DNA of 46,831 bases from a bacterium (GCA_025774605.1 JALGVR010000012.1:1-46831); one strand, 5' to 3'. Shown: positions 10,100 through 19,733, counted from the stretch's first letter. Made by a program: numbers and translations. The notes: generated by a model not told the origin, from the letters alone.

Positions 10100-10834
10100 C
10101 TAAAAACCGGGTTTCATCCTGCCGAAGGGATCGAAAACCCTCTTCCACTGCGGATCGTAACCGCCAGCCTTCAGCGTAACAGCCGGAAGGCGGCTGTCAT
10201 TACGATCACCCAGAGGTCGGCAACGAAAAACTGATTTCACCACAACTCCCGCTACACCGCGGCTGCCGGTGAAGAAATGTCGCATGTCATATCCCGCCAC
10301 ATCCTTGATGCAGCGCCCGCCCAACTCAATCACCTCACCGGATGGCAGCACCACGATCAAACCCAACAGGCTTTGAATCCATCCTTCCCGCTGGTCGAGC
10401 GCCGGGCGTGAAGGGATCGCCGCCAGACGTCCTCCAATCGTACCGCGCTCAAACCGTTTCAATGCGGATACGTAAAAACCCGCATCGTGCAGCTCGGAAT
10501 TGACGTGTGAAATCTCCCAACCGGAGCTGACAATCAGGGTTTGATCCCCCCTGGATATCTCCAACTGGTCCTTCAACAGGTTGACAAGCAGAATCAAGGT
10601 GTCGCGGCCCGGATTGAATTCATCCGGAAAATCGCTCCCGCTGCCGACCACCATAACCGAACCTGAATAACCCTTCAACAGCTTGGACACCTCTTCAATG
10701 GTTATTGGAGCGACCGCCGGAAAGGCTCCATGAACCCAGCGATCGGCGCCCAGTATAGAGCTCAGCCGCAGGCGAAGCTCGTTGATCCGTGCCGGATCGT
10801 CGGGCGGTGTTTTTCCCGAACTCGCATAGTTCAT
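10100..10834 (-). CDS. FAD-binding (PCMH-type) oxidase, GlcE-like, unusually short
   Basis: VVGSGSDFP, TLIVSSGWEISHVNSEL, GTIGGRLAAIPSRP, GRCIKDVAGYDMRHFFTGSRG; ends directly with FDPFGRMKPGF. Confidence 0.75.
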   Translation of the reverse strand: MNYASSGKTPPDDPARINELRLRLSSILGADRWVHGAFPAVAPITIEEVSKLLKGYSGSVMVVGSGSDFPDEFNPGRDTLILLVNLLKDQLEISRGDQTLIVSSGWEISHVNSELHDAGFYVSALKRFERGTIGGRLAAIPSRPALDQREGWIQSLLGLIVVLPSGEVIELGGRCIKDVAGYDMRHFFTGSRGVAGVVVKSVFRCRPLGDRNDSRLPAVTLKAGGYDPQWKRVFDPFGRMKPGF

Positions 10835-11580
10835 TTCATCACCTGGTCGCTTGTCTTGCCGAAACGACGCTCACGCTGCTGATAGATGGCGATGCAGTTG
10901 TACAGATCCCGACGGGAGAAATCTGGCCAGAGCCGGTCGGTGACGACGATCTCGCTGTACGCCACCTGGTAGAGCATAAAATTGCTGAGCCTGAATTCTC
11001 CGGAGGTTCTGATCAACAGGTCCGGGTCAGGCAGCTCAGAAGTGTTCAGATAACGTTTGAACGATTCCTCATCCACCTCGGCAACGCGGTCTTTCAACAC
11101 CCGGTTGACAGCCTGCACTATCTCCCGACGTCCCGAATAGCTGATGGCTAAAACCAGAATCAGCCTCCGATTGTCCTCGGTCTCGCGTATCGCCTTCTCC
11201 AGCGCTTCCCGCGGCGCGGGCGGCAGTCCGGTCAGATCACCGATTACCCGCAGGGACACCTCGTTGCGCTTTAGATCTTCAAGCTCCTTGTTGATTGAAT
11301 CGAGCAGCAGTTCCATCAGGGCGGTGACCTCGAGACGCGGTCTGCGCCAGTTCTCGGTTGAGAATGTGTAAAACGTCATAACCTCGACGCCGATCTCAGG
11401 ACCCGTTTCCACCATGGTTCGCACGGTCCTGACGCCCTGGCGGTGTCCTGCGATGCGGGGCAGTCCCCGCTTGAGCGCCCAGCGACCGTTGCCGTCCATG
11501 ATAAACGCGACATGGCGCGGTATGGAACCGCTGGAAACGATCTGCTCCTTCAGAGCATCTTCGTCCTTACGCCTTGACAC
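10831..11580 (-). CDS. uppS: Isoprenyl transferase (undecaprenyl diphosphate synthase)
   Basis: HVAFIMDGNGRWALKRGLPRIAGHRQGVRT, TFYTFSTENWRRP, DLLIRTSGEFRLSNFMLYQVAYSEIVVTDRLWPDF. Confidence 0.96.
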   Translation of the reverse strand: MSRRKDEDALKEQIVSSGSIPRHVAFIMDGNGRWALKRGLPRIAGHRQGVRTVRTMVETGPEIGVEVMTFYTFSTENWRRPRLEVTALMELLLDSINKELEDLKRNEVSLRVIGDLTGLPPAPREALEKAIRETEDNRRLILVLAISYSGRREIVQAVNRVLKDRVAEVDEESFKRYLNTSELPDPDLLIRTSGEFRLSNFMLYQVAYSEIVVTDRLWPDFSRRDLYNCIAIYQQRERRFGKTSDQVMK

Positions 11581-11614
11581 TTACCCGCGTCCCCTTCGTT
11601 GTGGATTGTGGATG

Positions 11615-12142
11615 CTATTCGGCACCCTGAATCGCTTTAAGCTTCTGTTGCATCAGTGAGCCCTTGTCGGGCTGGTCGGTATTGAAGTATGCGCCCATGA
11701 GCATTTTTATGACCCTCGTGTTGTCGGGTTCCAGCTCATGAACCTTCTCGAGGTAGTCCACCGCCTCCGACCACTGCTGATTGTTGTAGAGGATTATCCC
11801 GATATCGAGGTTGGCGTTATAATCGTTGGGGTTTCGCTGAAGCACCTCCTCGTATATTTTCATTGCCTGATCAAATTCCCCTCGACGAGCGAACATCACA
11901 GCCAGGTTCTTCTTAAGCGTCATATTATCGGGAAGTCTCTCCAACGCCTTTTTGGTGACATCCATTGCCAGATCATCCTTTTTCAGTGCATCAGCGGCTT
12001 CAAGCTGGACGTCCACGGCCCGCAGGTACGAACTGGTGTCGTCCCTCGCCAGATCGATGGCATCCATAAGCTCAGTCGCCCATTTTGACGCCTCCTTATA
12101 TTCGCCTCTTGCACGATGAACCAGCATCTGGACTTCACGCAT
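11615..12142 (-). CDS. TPR-repeat protein (possible 3' half of a split gene)
   Basis: TPR motifs (AMKIYEEVLQRNPNDYNANLDIGIILYNNQQWSEAVDYLEKVHELEPDN); no signal peptide. Confidence 0.7.
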   Translation of the reverse strand: MREVQMLVHRARGEYKEASKWATELMDAIDLARDDTSSYLRAVDVQLEAADALKKDDLAMDVTKKALERLPDNMTLKKNLAVMFARRGEFDQAMKIYEEVLQRNPNDYNANLDIGIILYNNQQWSEAVDYLEKVHELEPDNTRVIKMLMGAYFNTDQPDKGSLMQQKLKAIQGAE

Positions 12143-12629
12143 GGAGATCTCGATACAGGTCGATATTTCCCGGATCGACCATTATCGCCGTGTCGACGTT
12201 GGCGAGCGCAGTCGCGTGCCTCTCCCTGTCCGCCGCCGCCAACGCCTCCTCATCATCACCAATTTCAGCCTTCTTTTTCTCCCAGGCTGCCGAATCCAGG
12301 GCGGCCACCCCCCGGTTGACATAGCGGGCATATATCATCCTGCGGCTCTGTTTGATCCGATCAGCGAACTGATCCGATATTTCAAGCGATTTGCTATAAC
12401 TTTCAGACATCTTTTGCCAATCATTCAACTGTTCGTAACAGAGTCCCTTCAGGAAGTATGCCTCCGCGCTAACGGAATCGCGGGCGATCTCGCTGTCGAG
12501 TGATCTGATCGCCCGGTTCCAATCCTTCTCGTTGATTGATATACGCGCCGTTCTAAGCTCCGGGGATATACATCCTGCCATCACCAGTGCGCTTAAAATG
12601 CCGAGCAGCGATATTCTGAAACAATTCAC
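12135..12629 (-). CDS. TPR-repeat lipoprotein (possible 5' half of a split gene)
   Basis: Signal peptide with lipobox LVMAGC; TPR motifs; overlaps the next ORF by 8 nt (ATGCGTGA). Confidence 0.7.
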   Translation of the reverse strand: MNCFRISLLGILSALVMAGCISPELRTARISINEKDWNRAIRSLDSEIARDSVSAEAYFLKGLCYEQLNDWQKMSESYSKSLEISDQFADRIKQSRRMIYARYVNRGVAALDSAAWEKKKAEIGDDEEALAAADRERHATALANVDTAIMVDPGNIDLYRDLHA

Positions 12630-12680
12630 TTTTCCCTCCGCTAAATACTTATTAATCAGTGTGATAATTAGTCACACTGT

Positions 12681-12748
12681 GTCATTCTGAACGAAGTGAA
12701 GAATCTTGTTATACGACCTCTGAGATGCTTCACTGCGTTCGGCATGAC
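12681..12748. repeat. Imperfect palindromic intergenic repeat
   Basis: gtcattctgaacgaagtgaagaatc (12681-12705) vs gatgcttcactgcgttcggcatgac (12724-12748): 25-bp arms with about 4 mismatches; a further partial copy 'cgttcggcatgaca' follows at ~12761-12774. Confidence 0.7.
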
Positions 12749-12835
12749 TTTTTTGCTATTCGTTCGGCATGACATCCAACAGTTGAAACCGTTGTCCGCA
12801 CCCCTTAATAATTGTCCCTGATGATATCCCGGCGT

Positions 12836-13870
12836 TCAAGCGAAATTAAACGGCGGGTGATGTACTCCCTTCTCTGTGATAATCCCGGAAATCATCCGCG
12901 CCGGCACGATGTCAAAAGCCGGATTCCATGTGGACGTATCCGCCGGAGCAATCCCCCTCCCTCCGCAGGTTGCCACTTCAGCAGGCGCCCGCTCCTCGAT
13001 CGGAATGCATCCGGCATCCGGGCAATTGCGGTCAATGCTGGACTCGGGCGCCGCCACGTAGTAAGGGATATCGTGCTCCCCTGCGGCGAGGGCGAGCTGA
13101 TAACTGCCGATCTTGTTCGCCGTATCGCCGTTGGCGGCTATCCTGTCCGCACCAACGATACACAGATCGACCCGACCGATCGCGCACAGATACGCCGCCG
13201 CCGAATCGACTATCAATGTAAACGGTATACCGGCGTTTTTCAACTCCCAGGCGGTCAATCTCGCTCCCTGCAGAAGAGGGCGGGTTTCACAGGCGTAAAC
13301 GTGTATCTTCCTCCCCATATCATGCGCCTGATAAATTGCCGCAAGGGCTGTGCCTTCACCGGCGGCAGCCAGAAAACCGGTGTTGCAGATCGTCAGTATA
13401 TTCGCGCCGTCCCCGATCAGTCTTGAGCCGTTCCCGCCCACGGCGCGGCAGCGAGCGCGGTCATCCTTAAGGATCTTCCGTGCATCCTTCACCACCGTTT
13501 CAACGAAATCCTCCTCCTCCGTTGCCTGCGTGGCAACCTCCCGCATCCGCTCGAGCGACCATGACAGGTTGACCGCCGTCGGGCGTGTGGCGTAGAGTCC
13601 ATCGATAGCCGACAACACCTTGCGCTGAGGGTTGGAAGTGCGGAACTTCACCGCGGTCGCCGCCACGGCAAGCGCCGCGGCAACCCCGATCAACGGCGCG
13701 CCCCGCAGCCCCAGGCCCTTAATCGCAGCAGCGATCACGCGCCAGTCGTCGGTTTCCACGATCTTCAGCTTTCCCGGCAGCAGGCGCTGGTCAATGAACC
13801 TGATCCTGCCCGCCTTCCAGTCGATTGACCGGCGCGGCGGCAGCGTCAACTTTTCAACAGATCCGTTCAA
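12836..13870 (-). CDS. mtnA: S-methyl-5-thioribose-1-phosphate isomerase
   Basis: IKGLGLRGAPLIGVAAALAV, LTICNTGFLAAAGEGTALAAIYQAH, CETRPLLQGARLTAWEL, IVGADRIAANGDTANKIGSYQLAL. Confidence 0.95.
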   Translation of the reverse strand: MNGSVEKLTLPPRRSIDWKAGRIRFIDQRLLPGKLKIVETDDWRVIAAAIKGLGLRGAPLIGVAAALAVAATAVKFRTSNPQRKVLSAIDGLYATRPTAVNLSWSLERMREVATQATEEEDFVETVVKDARKILKDDRARCRAVGGNGSRLIGDGANILTICNTGFLAAAGEGTALAAIYQAHDMGRKIHVYACETRPLLQGARLTAWELKNAGIPFTLIVDSAAAYLCAIGRVDLCIVGADRIAANGDTANKIGSYQLALAAGEHDIPYYVAAPESSIDRNCPDAGCIPIEERAPAEVATCGGRGIAPADTSTWNPAFDIVPARMISGIITEKGVHHPPFNFA

Positions 13871-14781
13871 AACTCAACCATCGATCGGAAAAGCCTGAAC
13901 CTCTCCTCGATCTCATTTACGGTAAGGCTCTTCAACCGGTTCAGACCGAAATCTTCAACCGCGAACGAAGCAGCTACCGTTCCGTAGACCATCGCCCGTC
14001 GGAGGTTGAACATGCCGATATCGTCCGTTGCCGCCAGATAGGCGATCATGGCGCCGGCAAAGGTGTCGCCCGCGCCGGTCGGATCCTTGGGATGGGCGAC
14101 CGGAAACGCCGGACAGATGAAGATCGAGCCGTCATTCCCGACCAGCAAGGCACCATGCTCACCCTTTTTGACAACAACATACCGGGGACCTGTCTTCGCA
14201 AGCTCAAGCGCGCCGGCGAGGGAGGACTGCCGTCCCGTGAGGAGGGTGATTTCCTCGTCATTGACGATCACCAGATCCACTTTGCCGATCATCTTATCGA
14301 CCTGATCGCGCACCGTATCAATCCAGAGGTTCATGGTGTCAAATGCGACCAGGCGCGGATCGGTCATCTGTTCAAGAACCTGCAGTTGAAGGGCGGGATG
14401 AATATTCGCCAGCAGCAGGTAGCGCGCCTCTCTTGCCGCAAGGGGCAGTCTGGGCTGAAAGTCCTCAAACACGCCCAATTCGGTGCTGATGGTGTCCCGG
14501 ATGTTCATGTCCTCGTGATAACGACCCTCCCAACGGAAGGTGTCTCCCGCCTTGACTTCGAGCCCGTCCAGGTTTACGTTGCGATCATGCAGAAAATCGT
14601 ATTCATCCATCGGAAAATCATCACCGACCACCGCCACGACATTGACCGGCGCGAACAACCCGCCGACCGCGCTGATATAGGAGATCGACCCACCGATGGC
14701 ATCCTCCACCCTGCCGAACGGCGTGTCAAGCGTATCCAGCGCGACCGACCCCACAGCAGTAACCTGTTGAACTTGCGACAA
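13867..14781 (-). CDS. PfkB-family carbohydrate kinase
   Basis: GSVALDTLDTPFG, LLANIHPALQLQVLEQM, VVVKKGEHGALL, KDPTGAGDTFAGAMIAYLA. Confidence 0.9.
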   Translation of the reverse strand: MSQVQQVTAVGSVALDTLDTPFGRVEDAIGGSISYISAVGGLFAPVNVVAVVGDDFPMDEYDFLHDRNVNLDGLEVKAGDTFRWEGRYHEDMNIRDTISTELGVFEDFQPRLPLAAREARYLLLANIHPALQLQVLEQMTDPRLVAFDTMNLWIDTVRDQVDKMIGKVDLVIVNDEEITLLTGRQSSLAGALELAKTGPRYVVVKKGEHGALLVGNDGSIFICPAFPVAHPKDPTGAGDTFAGAMIAYLAATDDIGMFNLRRAMVYGTVAASFAVEDFGLNRLKSLTVNEIEERFRLFRSMVEF

Positions 14782-14842
14782 ACCATCCTCTATATTTGAT
14801 TTCGATATTGCGATCCGTCATTTCGGGCGGTGGACGCGACCG

Positions 14843-16498
14843 CTACATAACCTCCGGCGCGCCGACGCCCATCAGTCTCAGCCCGCCCGACAAAACGCCC
14901 GCCACCCCCCGGCACAACATCAACCGGGCGGCGGTTGTGCGTCTGTCGTCACCGATAACGCGGTGACGACTGTAAAACAGGTGAAAACCGCGCGCCAGCT
15001 CGGTCAGATAACTGGTCAGCGGATGCGGTTCGATCCCGCGCACAATGGATGCCAGTGTCCAGGGGAACCGCGCCAGCGCCCGCAGCAGATCCGTCTCCTC
15101 ACCCTCCGTCAGTATACTCAAATCGACATCCTCATCAGACTCCTTCGCCCCGGGCTGCCTGAGGATCGAGCAGATCCTGGCGTGAGCGTATTGAACGTAA
15201 TAGACCGGATTATCCTCAGTGTGCCGCCTGGCGAGCTCCATGTCGAAATCGAGATGGCTGGTGATCCTGCGCATCAGGAAGAAGAACCGAGCCGCATCGA
15301 CGCCGACTTCATCGATAAGCTCGTCCAAGGTAATGCCCACGCCGGCGCGCTTGGACATCTTGACCTCCACGCCGCCGCGCTTCAGGTTCACCTGCTGAAC
15401 AATGATCGGGTGGAAGAACTCCCGCGGCAGCCCTATCGCGGCAAGGGCGGCGCGAAGCTGGACTATGTGACCGTGGTGATCCGGACCCAACAGGTCAACG
15501 GCCTTTACGTAGCCCCGGCCAAGTTTGTTCAAATGATAGGCAATGTCGGGCACGACATAGGTAAACGTCCCCTTGGACGTCTTGATCACACGATCTTCAC
15601 TGTCGCCGAATTCGCTCGCCTTGAAATGAACCGCTCCGTCTTTTTCATAGGTCTTGCTTCTCTCGACAAGGCTGTTATATGCACCTGTAACCTGAGAATT
15701 TTCTTCGTCATACAGCTCAGACTCAAAGAACCACCTGTCGAAGGTAACGCCGAACCTCTGCAGTGTTTCCTCCTGGTTTTTTCGAATCTTAAGCGCGGCG
15801 GATCTTCCGACATGTTCTTCATCCTCCAATCCGGCGGAACCGGATAGTCCGTTCTCGTCGATCAGAGCCTGTGCCACATCGACCAGATATTCCCCGTGAT
15901 ACCCACCCTCAGGAATTTCAGCCGTCTCGGCGCCTGTTTCGATCTGTTTTATCCTCGCTCTGACCGAAGCGCCGAGCTTGCGCACCTGTCCGCCTCCATC
16001 GTTGACATAGAACTCGCTGTCAGCCTGGAAGCCGCGCTTCCTGAAAATCCTGACCAGCGTATCGCCAACCGATGCCGCACGGGCGCTGACGATGTTCAGT
16101 GGACCGGTCGGGTTGGCGCTGACGAATTCGAACAGCCAGCGTGCTCCGCCACCCTCATCAGACGAGCCGAAACCTTCGGGGGCCGTTACTATATCCTTCA
16201 ACAACTGATGGAAGTATCTCCCGGGAAGCGTGAAGTTCAGAAAACCGGGACCCGCCACACTCACGGATTCAACCCGGTCGGAATCGGTCGGAAAACCGGC
16301 AGCGAGCTTCTCGGCAAGCTGCTGCGGCGGGGTGCCGGTCTGCTTGGACGCCGTCAACGCCACATTGCTGGACAGGTCGCCGTGTTCCTTTTTCCTGGGG
16401 ATTTCGAGGGCTATCTTCGGATCGGATATTCCAACGCTGTGACACAGATCGGCGAGTATCGGGACGATGTATTCTTCAATCGTTTCATTCATCGTCAT
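14843..16498 (-). CDS. argS: Arginyl-tRNA synthetase
   Basis: FVSANPTGPLNIVSARAASVGDTLVRI, DLLGPDHHGHIVQLRAAL, KMSKRAGVGITLDELIDEVGVDAARFFFLMR. Confidence 0.96.
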   Translation of the reverse strand: MTMNETIEEYIVPILADLCHSVGISDPKIALEIPRKKEHGDLSSNVALTASKQTGTPPQQLAEKLAAGFPTDSDRVESVSVAGPGFLNFTLPGRYFHQLLKDIVTAPEGFGSSDEGGGARWLFEFVSANPTGPLNIVSARAASVGDTLVRIFRKRGFQADSEFYVNDGGGQVRKLGASVRARIKQIETGAETAEIPEGGYHGEYLVDVAQALIDENGLSGSAGLEDEEHVGRSAALKIRKNQEETLQRFGVTFDRWFFESELYDEENSQVTGAYNSLVERSKTYEKDGAVHFKASEFGDSEDRVIKTSKGTFTYVVPDIAYHLNKLGRGYVKAVDLLGPDHHGHIVQLRAALAAIGLPREFFHPIIVQQVNLKRGGVEVKMSKRAGVGITLDELIDEVGVDAARFFFLMRRITSHLDFDMELARRHTEDNPVYYVQYAHARICSILRQPGAKESDEDVDLSILTEGEETDLLRALARFPWTLASIVRGIEPHPLTSYLTELARGFHLFYSRHRVIGDDRRTTAARLMLCRGVAGVLSGGLRLMGVGAPEVM

Positions 16499-16893
16499 TC
16501 GAGCCCTTTGACCTGCACGCGCGGCGCATCACCCCACAATCGTTCCAGCGCATAATACCCGCGGGCGTCCGATTGAAAAACATGTACCACCAGGTCGATA
16601 TAGTCCAGCAGCACCCAGCGATAGTTCTCGGTTCCCTCGGTATGTCTCGGTTTCCAGCCTATCTTGGTAAGTTCCTCCTCAACATACTGATAAATCGCCT
16701 TCACATGGACGTCGACCGCGCCGGAGCAGATCACAAAGTAATCGCAGAAATCCGCCACTTTTCGTAGATCGAGAACTATGATATCAATCGCCTGCTTCTG
16801 GGTGGCGAACAACGCGGCGCGCCGGGCAGCGGTTCGAGAGGTGAGCTTTTTCTTAACGACCAATAGATAACTTTCCGTTGTCTTTACCCACAA
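16495..16893 (-). CDS. rsfS: Ribosome silencing factor (Iojap/RsfS); start uncertain
   Basis: DIIVLDLRKVADFCDYFVICSGAVDVHVKAI, WVLLDYIDLVVHVFQSDARGYYALERLWGDA. 5' end overlaps the upstream ORF, so an internal start is possible. Confidence 0.93.
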   Translation of the reverse strand: MWVKTTESYLLVVKKKLTSRTAARRAALFATQKQAIDIIVLDLRKVADFCDYFVICSGAVDVHVKAIYQYVEEELTKIGWKPRHTEGTENYRWVLLDYIDLVVHVFQSDARGYYALERLWGDAPRVQVKGLE

Positions 16894-17470
16894 TAAGCGT
16901 CAGATCGATTTCCGGTTCCGGCATAAGGTTAAGCCGTTTGATGCGAGTCTCGCTGAGTCCCAGCAGGCCGGCCAGTTCTCTTGCCGCGGTCAGGTTTCCG
17001 GAGCGGTCCAATATCCGGCTGTTGTGATAGTCCTGCCGGTCGGCGTTCCCCACATCCACAACATCATACCCGTTTTTATCCAGCCATTTACCGATACGCC
17101 CGGCAATACCGGCCACGCCGCAACCGTTCAGAACCTGCAGTCGTATCGGAGACGGCTCAATCTCATCAGCCTTCACCAGGCTTTTGGCGGTCTCCAGCGG
17201 CGGAGCCTCGGGTTCGGGCCGAGTAACGGTCTCCTTTTCCGCAACCTGCGCTGTGGATCGTTGCGGTTCCGTGGTCCGCTGAGTTGTCTCAACCGCCGCC
17301 TGTGGCGGGACCGCGAGCGATTTCTTGAGATCGGCGACCTCGACCCATAAACCGATGGTCATCACCACCTGTACAATGATAAAAAACAACAGCAGATTTA
17401 ACCTGATGATGAGGCCTGAGCCGGCGGCATCGGTCGAGTATTTGATTCTACTGCGTGGGTTCGGTGACAT
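16853..17470 (-). CDS. LytR C-terminal (LytR_C) domain protein, single-pass membrane
   Basis: N-terminal TM; RLQVLNGCGVAGIAGRIGKWLDKNGYDVVDVGNADRQDYHNSRILDRSG. Confidence 0.8.
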   Translation of the reverse strand: MSPNPRSRIKYSTDAAGSGLIIRLNLLLFFIIVQVVMTIGLWVEVADLKKSLAVPPQAAVETTQRTTEPQRSTAQVAEKETVTRPEPEAPPLETAKSLVKADEIEPSPIRLQVLNGCGVAGIAGRIGKWLDKNGYDVVDVGNADRQDYHNSRILDRSGNLTAARELAGLLGLSETRIKRLNLMPEPEIDLTLIVGKDNGKLSIGR

Positions 17471-17545
17471 CTCAGACCTTATAATTACATGAAAAAGACC
17501 GAGCGCGCGGCATCGGTCTCAATCTCTCGTATGCTGGCAATGAAT

Positions 17546-18010
17546 TCATCGCTTCAGCAACGGAGATACATCACCCTGGTATGGACTGTTCATGTATAAC
17601 AACCTCGGTGACTGCAACAGTTCAAAGTGAAGATAAATATCCTTGCGCGGACGATAGTCAAACGCAAATCCTCCAATAAAACTGTTGTAATCGGCAGGAA
17701 TACCCATATTACCTGAATACCGGCTATTTTGAAAACCGAGCAGGAACGTCAGCGAAACCGGATCTGAAAGCTTGTATCCTATCGTGGTCGCATAGAGGCT
17801 TCGGGCGATCGAACCGCCGGAACCGGAAGATATCCCGAATGATATATTATGCTGCACAGTCAGCCTTGATCGATCGAGGAGGTTAAACGCGGATCCTGAC
17901 CTGCCCCCAAGCCAATCCCTGAAGCCCAGTTGATTCCTCTCCACGGTCGGCTCGGCATTCGCTGTCATGCAACAGATTATAATTCCCAAGATCAATACTC
18001 TTTTCACCAC
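17546..18010 (-). CDS. Secreted protein of unknown function, possibly a small outer-membrane beta-barrel
   Basis: Signal peptide (VLILGIIICCMTANA); alternating amphipathic strands. Confidence 0.6.
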   Translation of the reverse strand: MVKRVLILGIIICCMTANAEPTVERNQLGFRDWLGGRSGSAFNLLDRSRLTVQHNISFGISSGSGGSIARSLYATTIGYKLSDPVSLTFLLGFQNSRYSGNMGIPADYNSFIGGFAFDYRPRKDIYLHFELLQSPRLLYMNSPYQGDVSPLLKR

Positions 18011-18085
18011 AACTCCTCGAGATTATATTTCGGGTGAAGGTTCCCGATTGCTAATTTTAATAAATCAACCGGCGGTTGTCAACAG

Positions 18086-18832
18086 TTAATCGCCGCGACG
18101 TAAAATAAGTTTCTGCTCCAGGCGCGAAAGTTGCTGCGGCGTGTTCACGCCCGCCACCTCCAGCGGATCTTCAACCAGGAATGCAGCCAGCGGCTCGTTG
18201 CTGTCGGCGAGAACGGAAATCGTATCGGTCAGGTAGTACTCACCGGCGGCATTGCGGTTGCTTATCCGGTCAAGGGCTTGAAACAACGGTTCAGTTCTGA
18301 AGAAATAGACGCCGGAGTTGACCTCGTCCGATTTGAGCATGCCCGTTCCGACGTCCTTCTGTTCAATGATGCTCAGCAACTCCCCGCTCTCCCCCCTTAT
18401 AATTCTGCCATATCCGGTTGGATCTTCCGGCTTGAAGGTGAGCACGGTGGCCGCGGCGCCGCTTTCCCTGTGCAGCGACCAGGCGCGTTCGACGGTGGTC
18501 GGCTGGAGGAGGGGAACATCGCCGGAGAGAATCAGCACGTCTCCGCCAAAACCGGCCAGGTCACGCCGGCACGACTTTATCGCGTCCCCGGTGCCCAACT
18601 GTCTTTCCTGGACAACCCATTCGACATTCAGCCCGCGTGTCGCCTCTCTCACCAGATCACTCCCGTGACCGATCACCAGCAGAATGCGTTCGGAACCGAC
18701 GCTGCGAGCCAGCTCGATGACGTAATGCACCAGCGGTCGTCCGGCCAGGGGATGCAGCACCTTCGGCAGATCGTTCCGCATCCGTTTCCCCTTTCCCGCC
18801 GCCATGATGATCGTGGCAAACGTGTCGCTCAT
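18086..18832 (-). CDS. Nucleotidyltransferase similar to the GlmU uridyltransferase domain (no acetyltransferase domain)
   Basis: TIIMAAGKGKRMRNDLPKVLHPLAGRPLVHYVIE, QLGTGDAIKSCRRDL, VLILSGDVPLL; 248 aa, no left-handed beta-helix domain. Confidence 0.85.
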   Translation of the reverse strand: MSDTFATIIMAAGKGKRMRNDLPKVLHPLAGRPLVHYVIELARSVGSERILLVIGHGSDLVREATRGLNVEWVVQERQLGTGDAIKSCRRDLAGFGGDVLILSGDVPLLQPTTVERAWSLHRESGAAATVLTFKPEDPTGYGRIIRGESGELLSIIEQKDVGTGMLKSDEVNSGVYFFRTEPLFQALDRISNRNAAGEYYLTDTISVLADSNEPLAAFLVEDPLEVAGVNTPQQLSRLEQKLILRRGD

Positions 18833-18836
18833 GGTA

Positions 18837-19733
18837 TTATACGCTTACACCTTTAATTGGTTTCGTTCCCGAACCGGGCCCGATTCGAATATTGTCAATC
18901 AATCTGGTCCTGCCGATGAAAGCCGCCAGCAGTATCTGCACGCTTCCGCCGACCTCCGACCTTGGCTCCAGGGTCATCGGATCAACTGCGGACAGGTATT
19001 GAACCTTGATCTTCAACAACGGGTTCAATATCGTCAACATCCCGTCCCTGATAAGTCCGCAATCATCAACCCCGTTCTCGCCCTGCCTTCTCGCCCATTC
19101 GAGAGCCGTTGGTATCCGAACGGCTAACTCGCGTTCTTCCGCACTTAAATAAGCGTTTCGACTCGACATCGCCAGGCCGTCGCTCTCCCTGACCGTCTCC
19201 CCGAAAACAAGCTCCACCGGCAGATTAAGGTCTTCAACCATCCGCTCGACGACCCTCGCCTGCTGATAATCCTTCAGCCCGAATGCCGCCACCGAACAGC
19301 CGGTCAGATTGAACAGCCTGTTTACCACCGTCGCCACACCGCGGAAATGACCGGGCCTGAATTGTCCGCACAGCGGTTTCGACAGCTTTTCAACCTCGAT
19401 ATAGGTTTGAAAATCCTCGGGATACATCTCCTGTACATCGGGTATGAAAACCAGATTGCAGCCGTTTTCCGCCAACAGTTCCAGGTCATGGGCTTCATCG
19501 CGGGGATATTTATCCAGATCTTCACCCTCACCGAACTGAATCGGATTGACAAAGATGCTGGCTGCCTTCCGGTCACATCTTCCATCCAGCAGGCGCAACA
19601 GACTCAGATGTCCCTCATGTAAACAGCCCATCGTGGGCACCAACCCCACCCGGACTCCCTCGCGTCGAAGTTTAAGGGCATGGGAAGACATCTCCCGCAG
19701 GGATCGGATTATTTTAATACCGCTTTTCATCAC
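18837..19733 (-). CDS. panC: Pantothenate synthetase
   Basis: VGLVPTMGCLHEGHLSLLR, SIFVNPIQFGEGEDLDKYPR, FGLKDYQQARVVERMVEDLNLPVELV, GLAMSSRNAYLSAEER. Confidence 0.97.
   Translation of the reverse strand: MMKSGIKIIRSLREMSSHALKLRREGVRVGLVPTMGCLHEGHLSLLRLLDGRCDRKAASIFVNPIQFGEGEDLDKYPRDEAHDLELLAENGCNLVFIPDVQEMYPEDFQTYIEVEKLSKPLCGQFRPGHFRGVATVVNRLFNLTGCSVAAFGLKDYQQARVVERMVEDLNLPVELVFGETVRESDGLAMSSRNAYLSAEERELAVRIPTALEWARRQGENGVDDCGLIRDGMLTILNPLLKIKVQYLSAVDPMTLEPRSEVGGSVQILLAAFIGRTRLIDNIRIGPGSGTKPIKGVSV

Noticed and set aside
12812-16555. Long plus-strand ORFs opposite mtnA, pfkB-like and argS (12812-13426, 13825-14799, 14963-15847, 15896-16555)
   Set aside because: Each is antisense to a confidently identified conserved enzyme; low-plausibility compositions.
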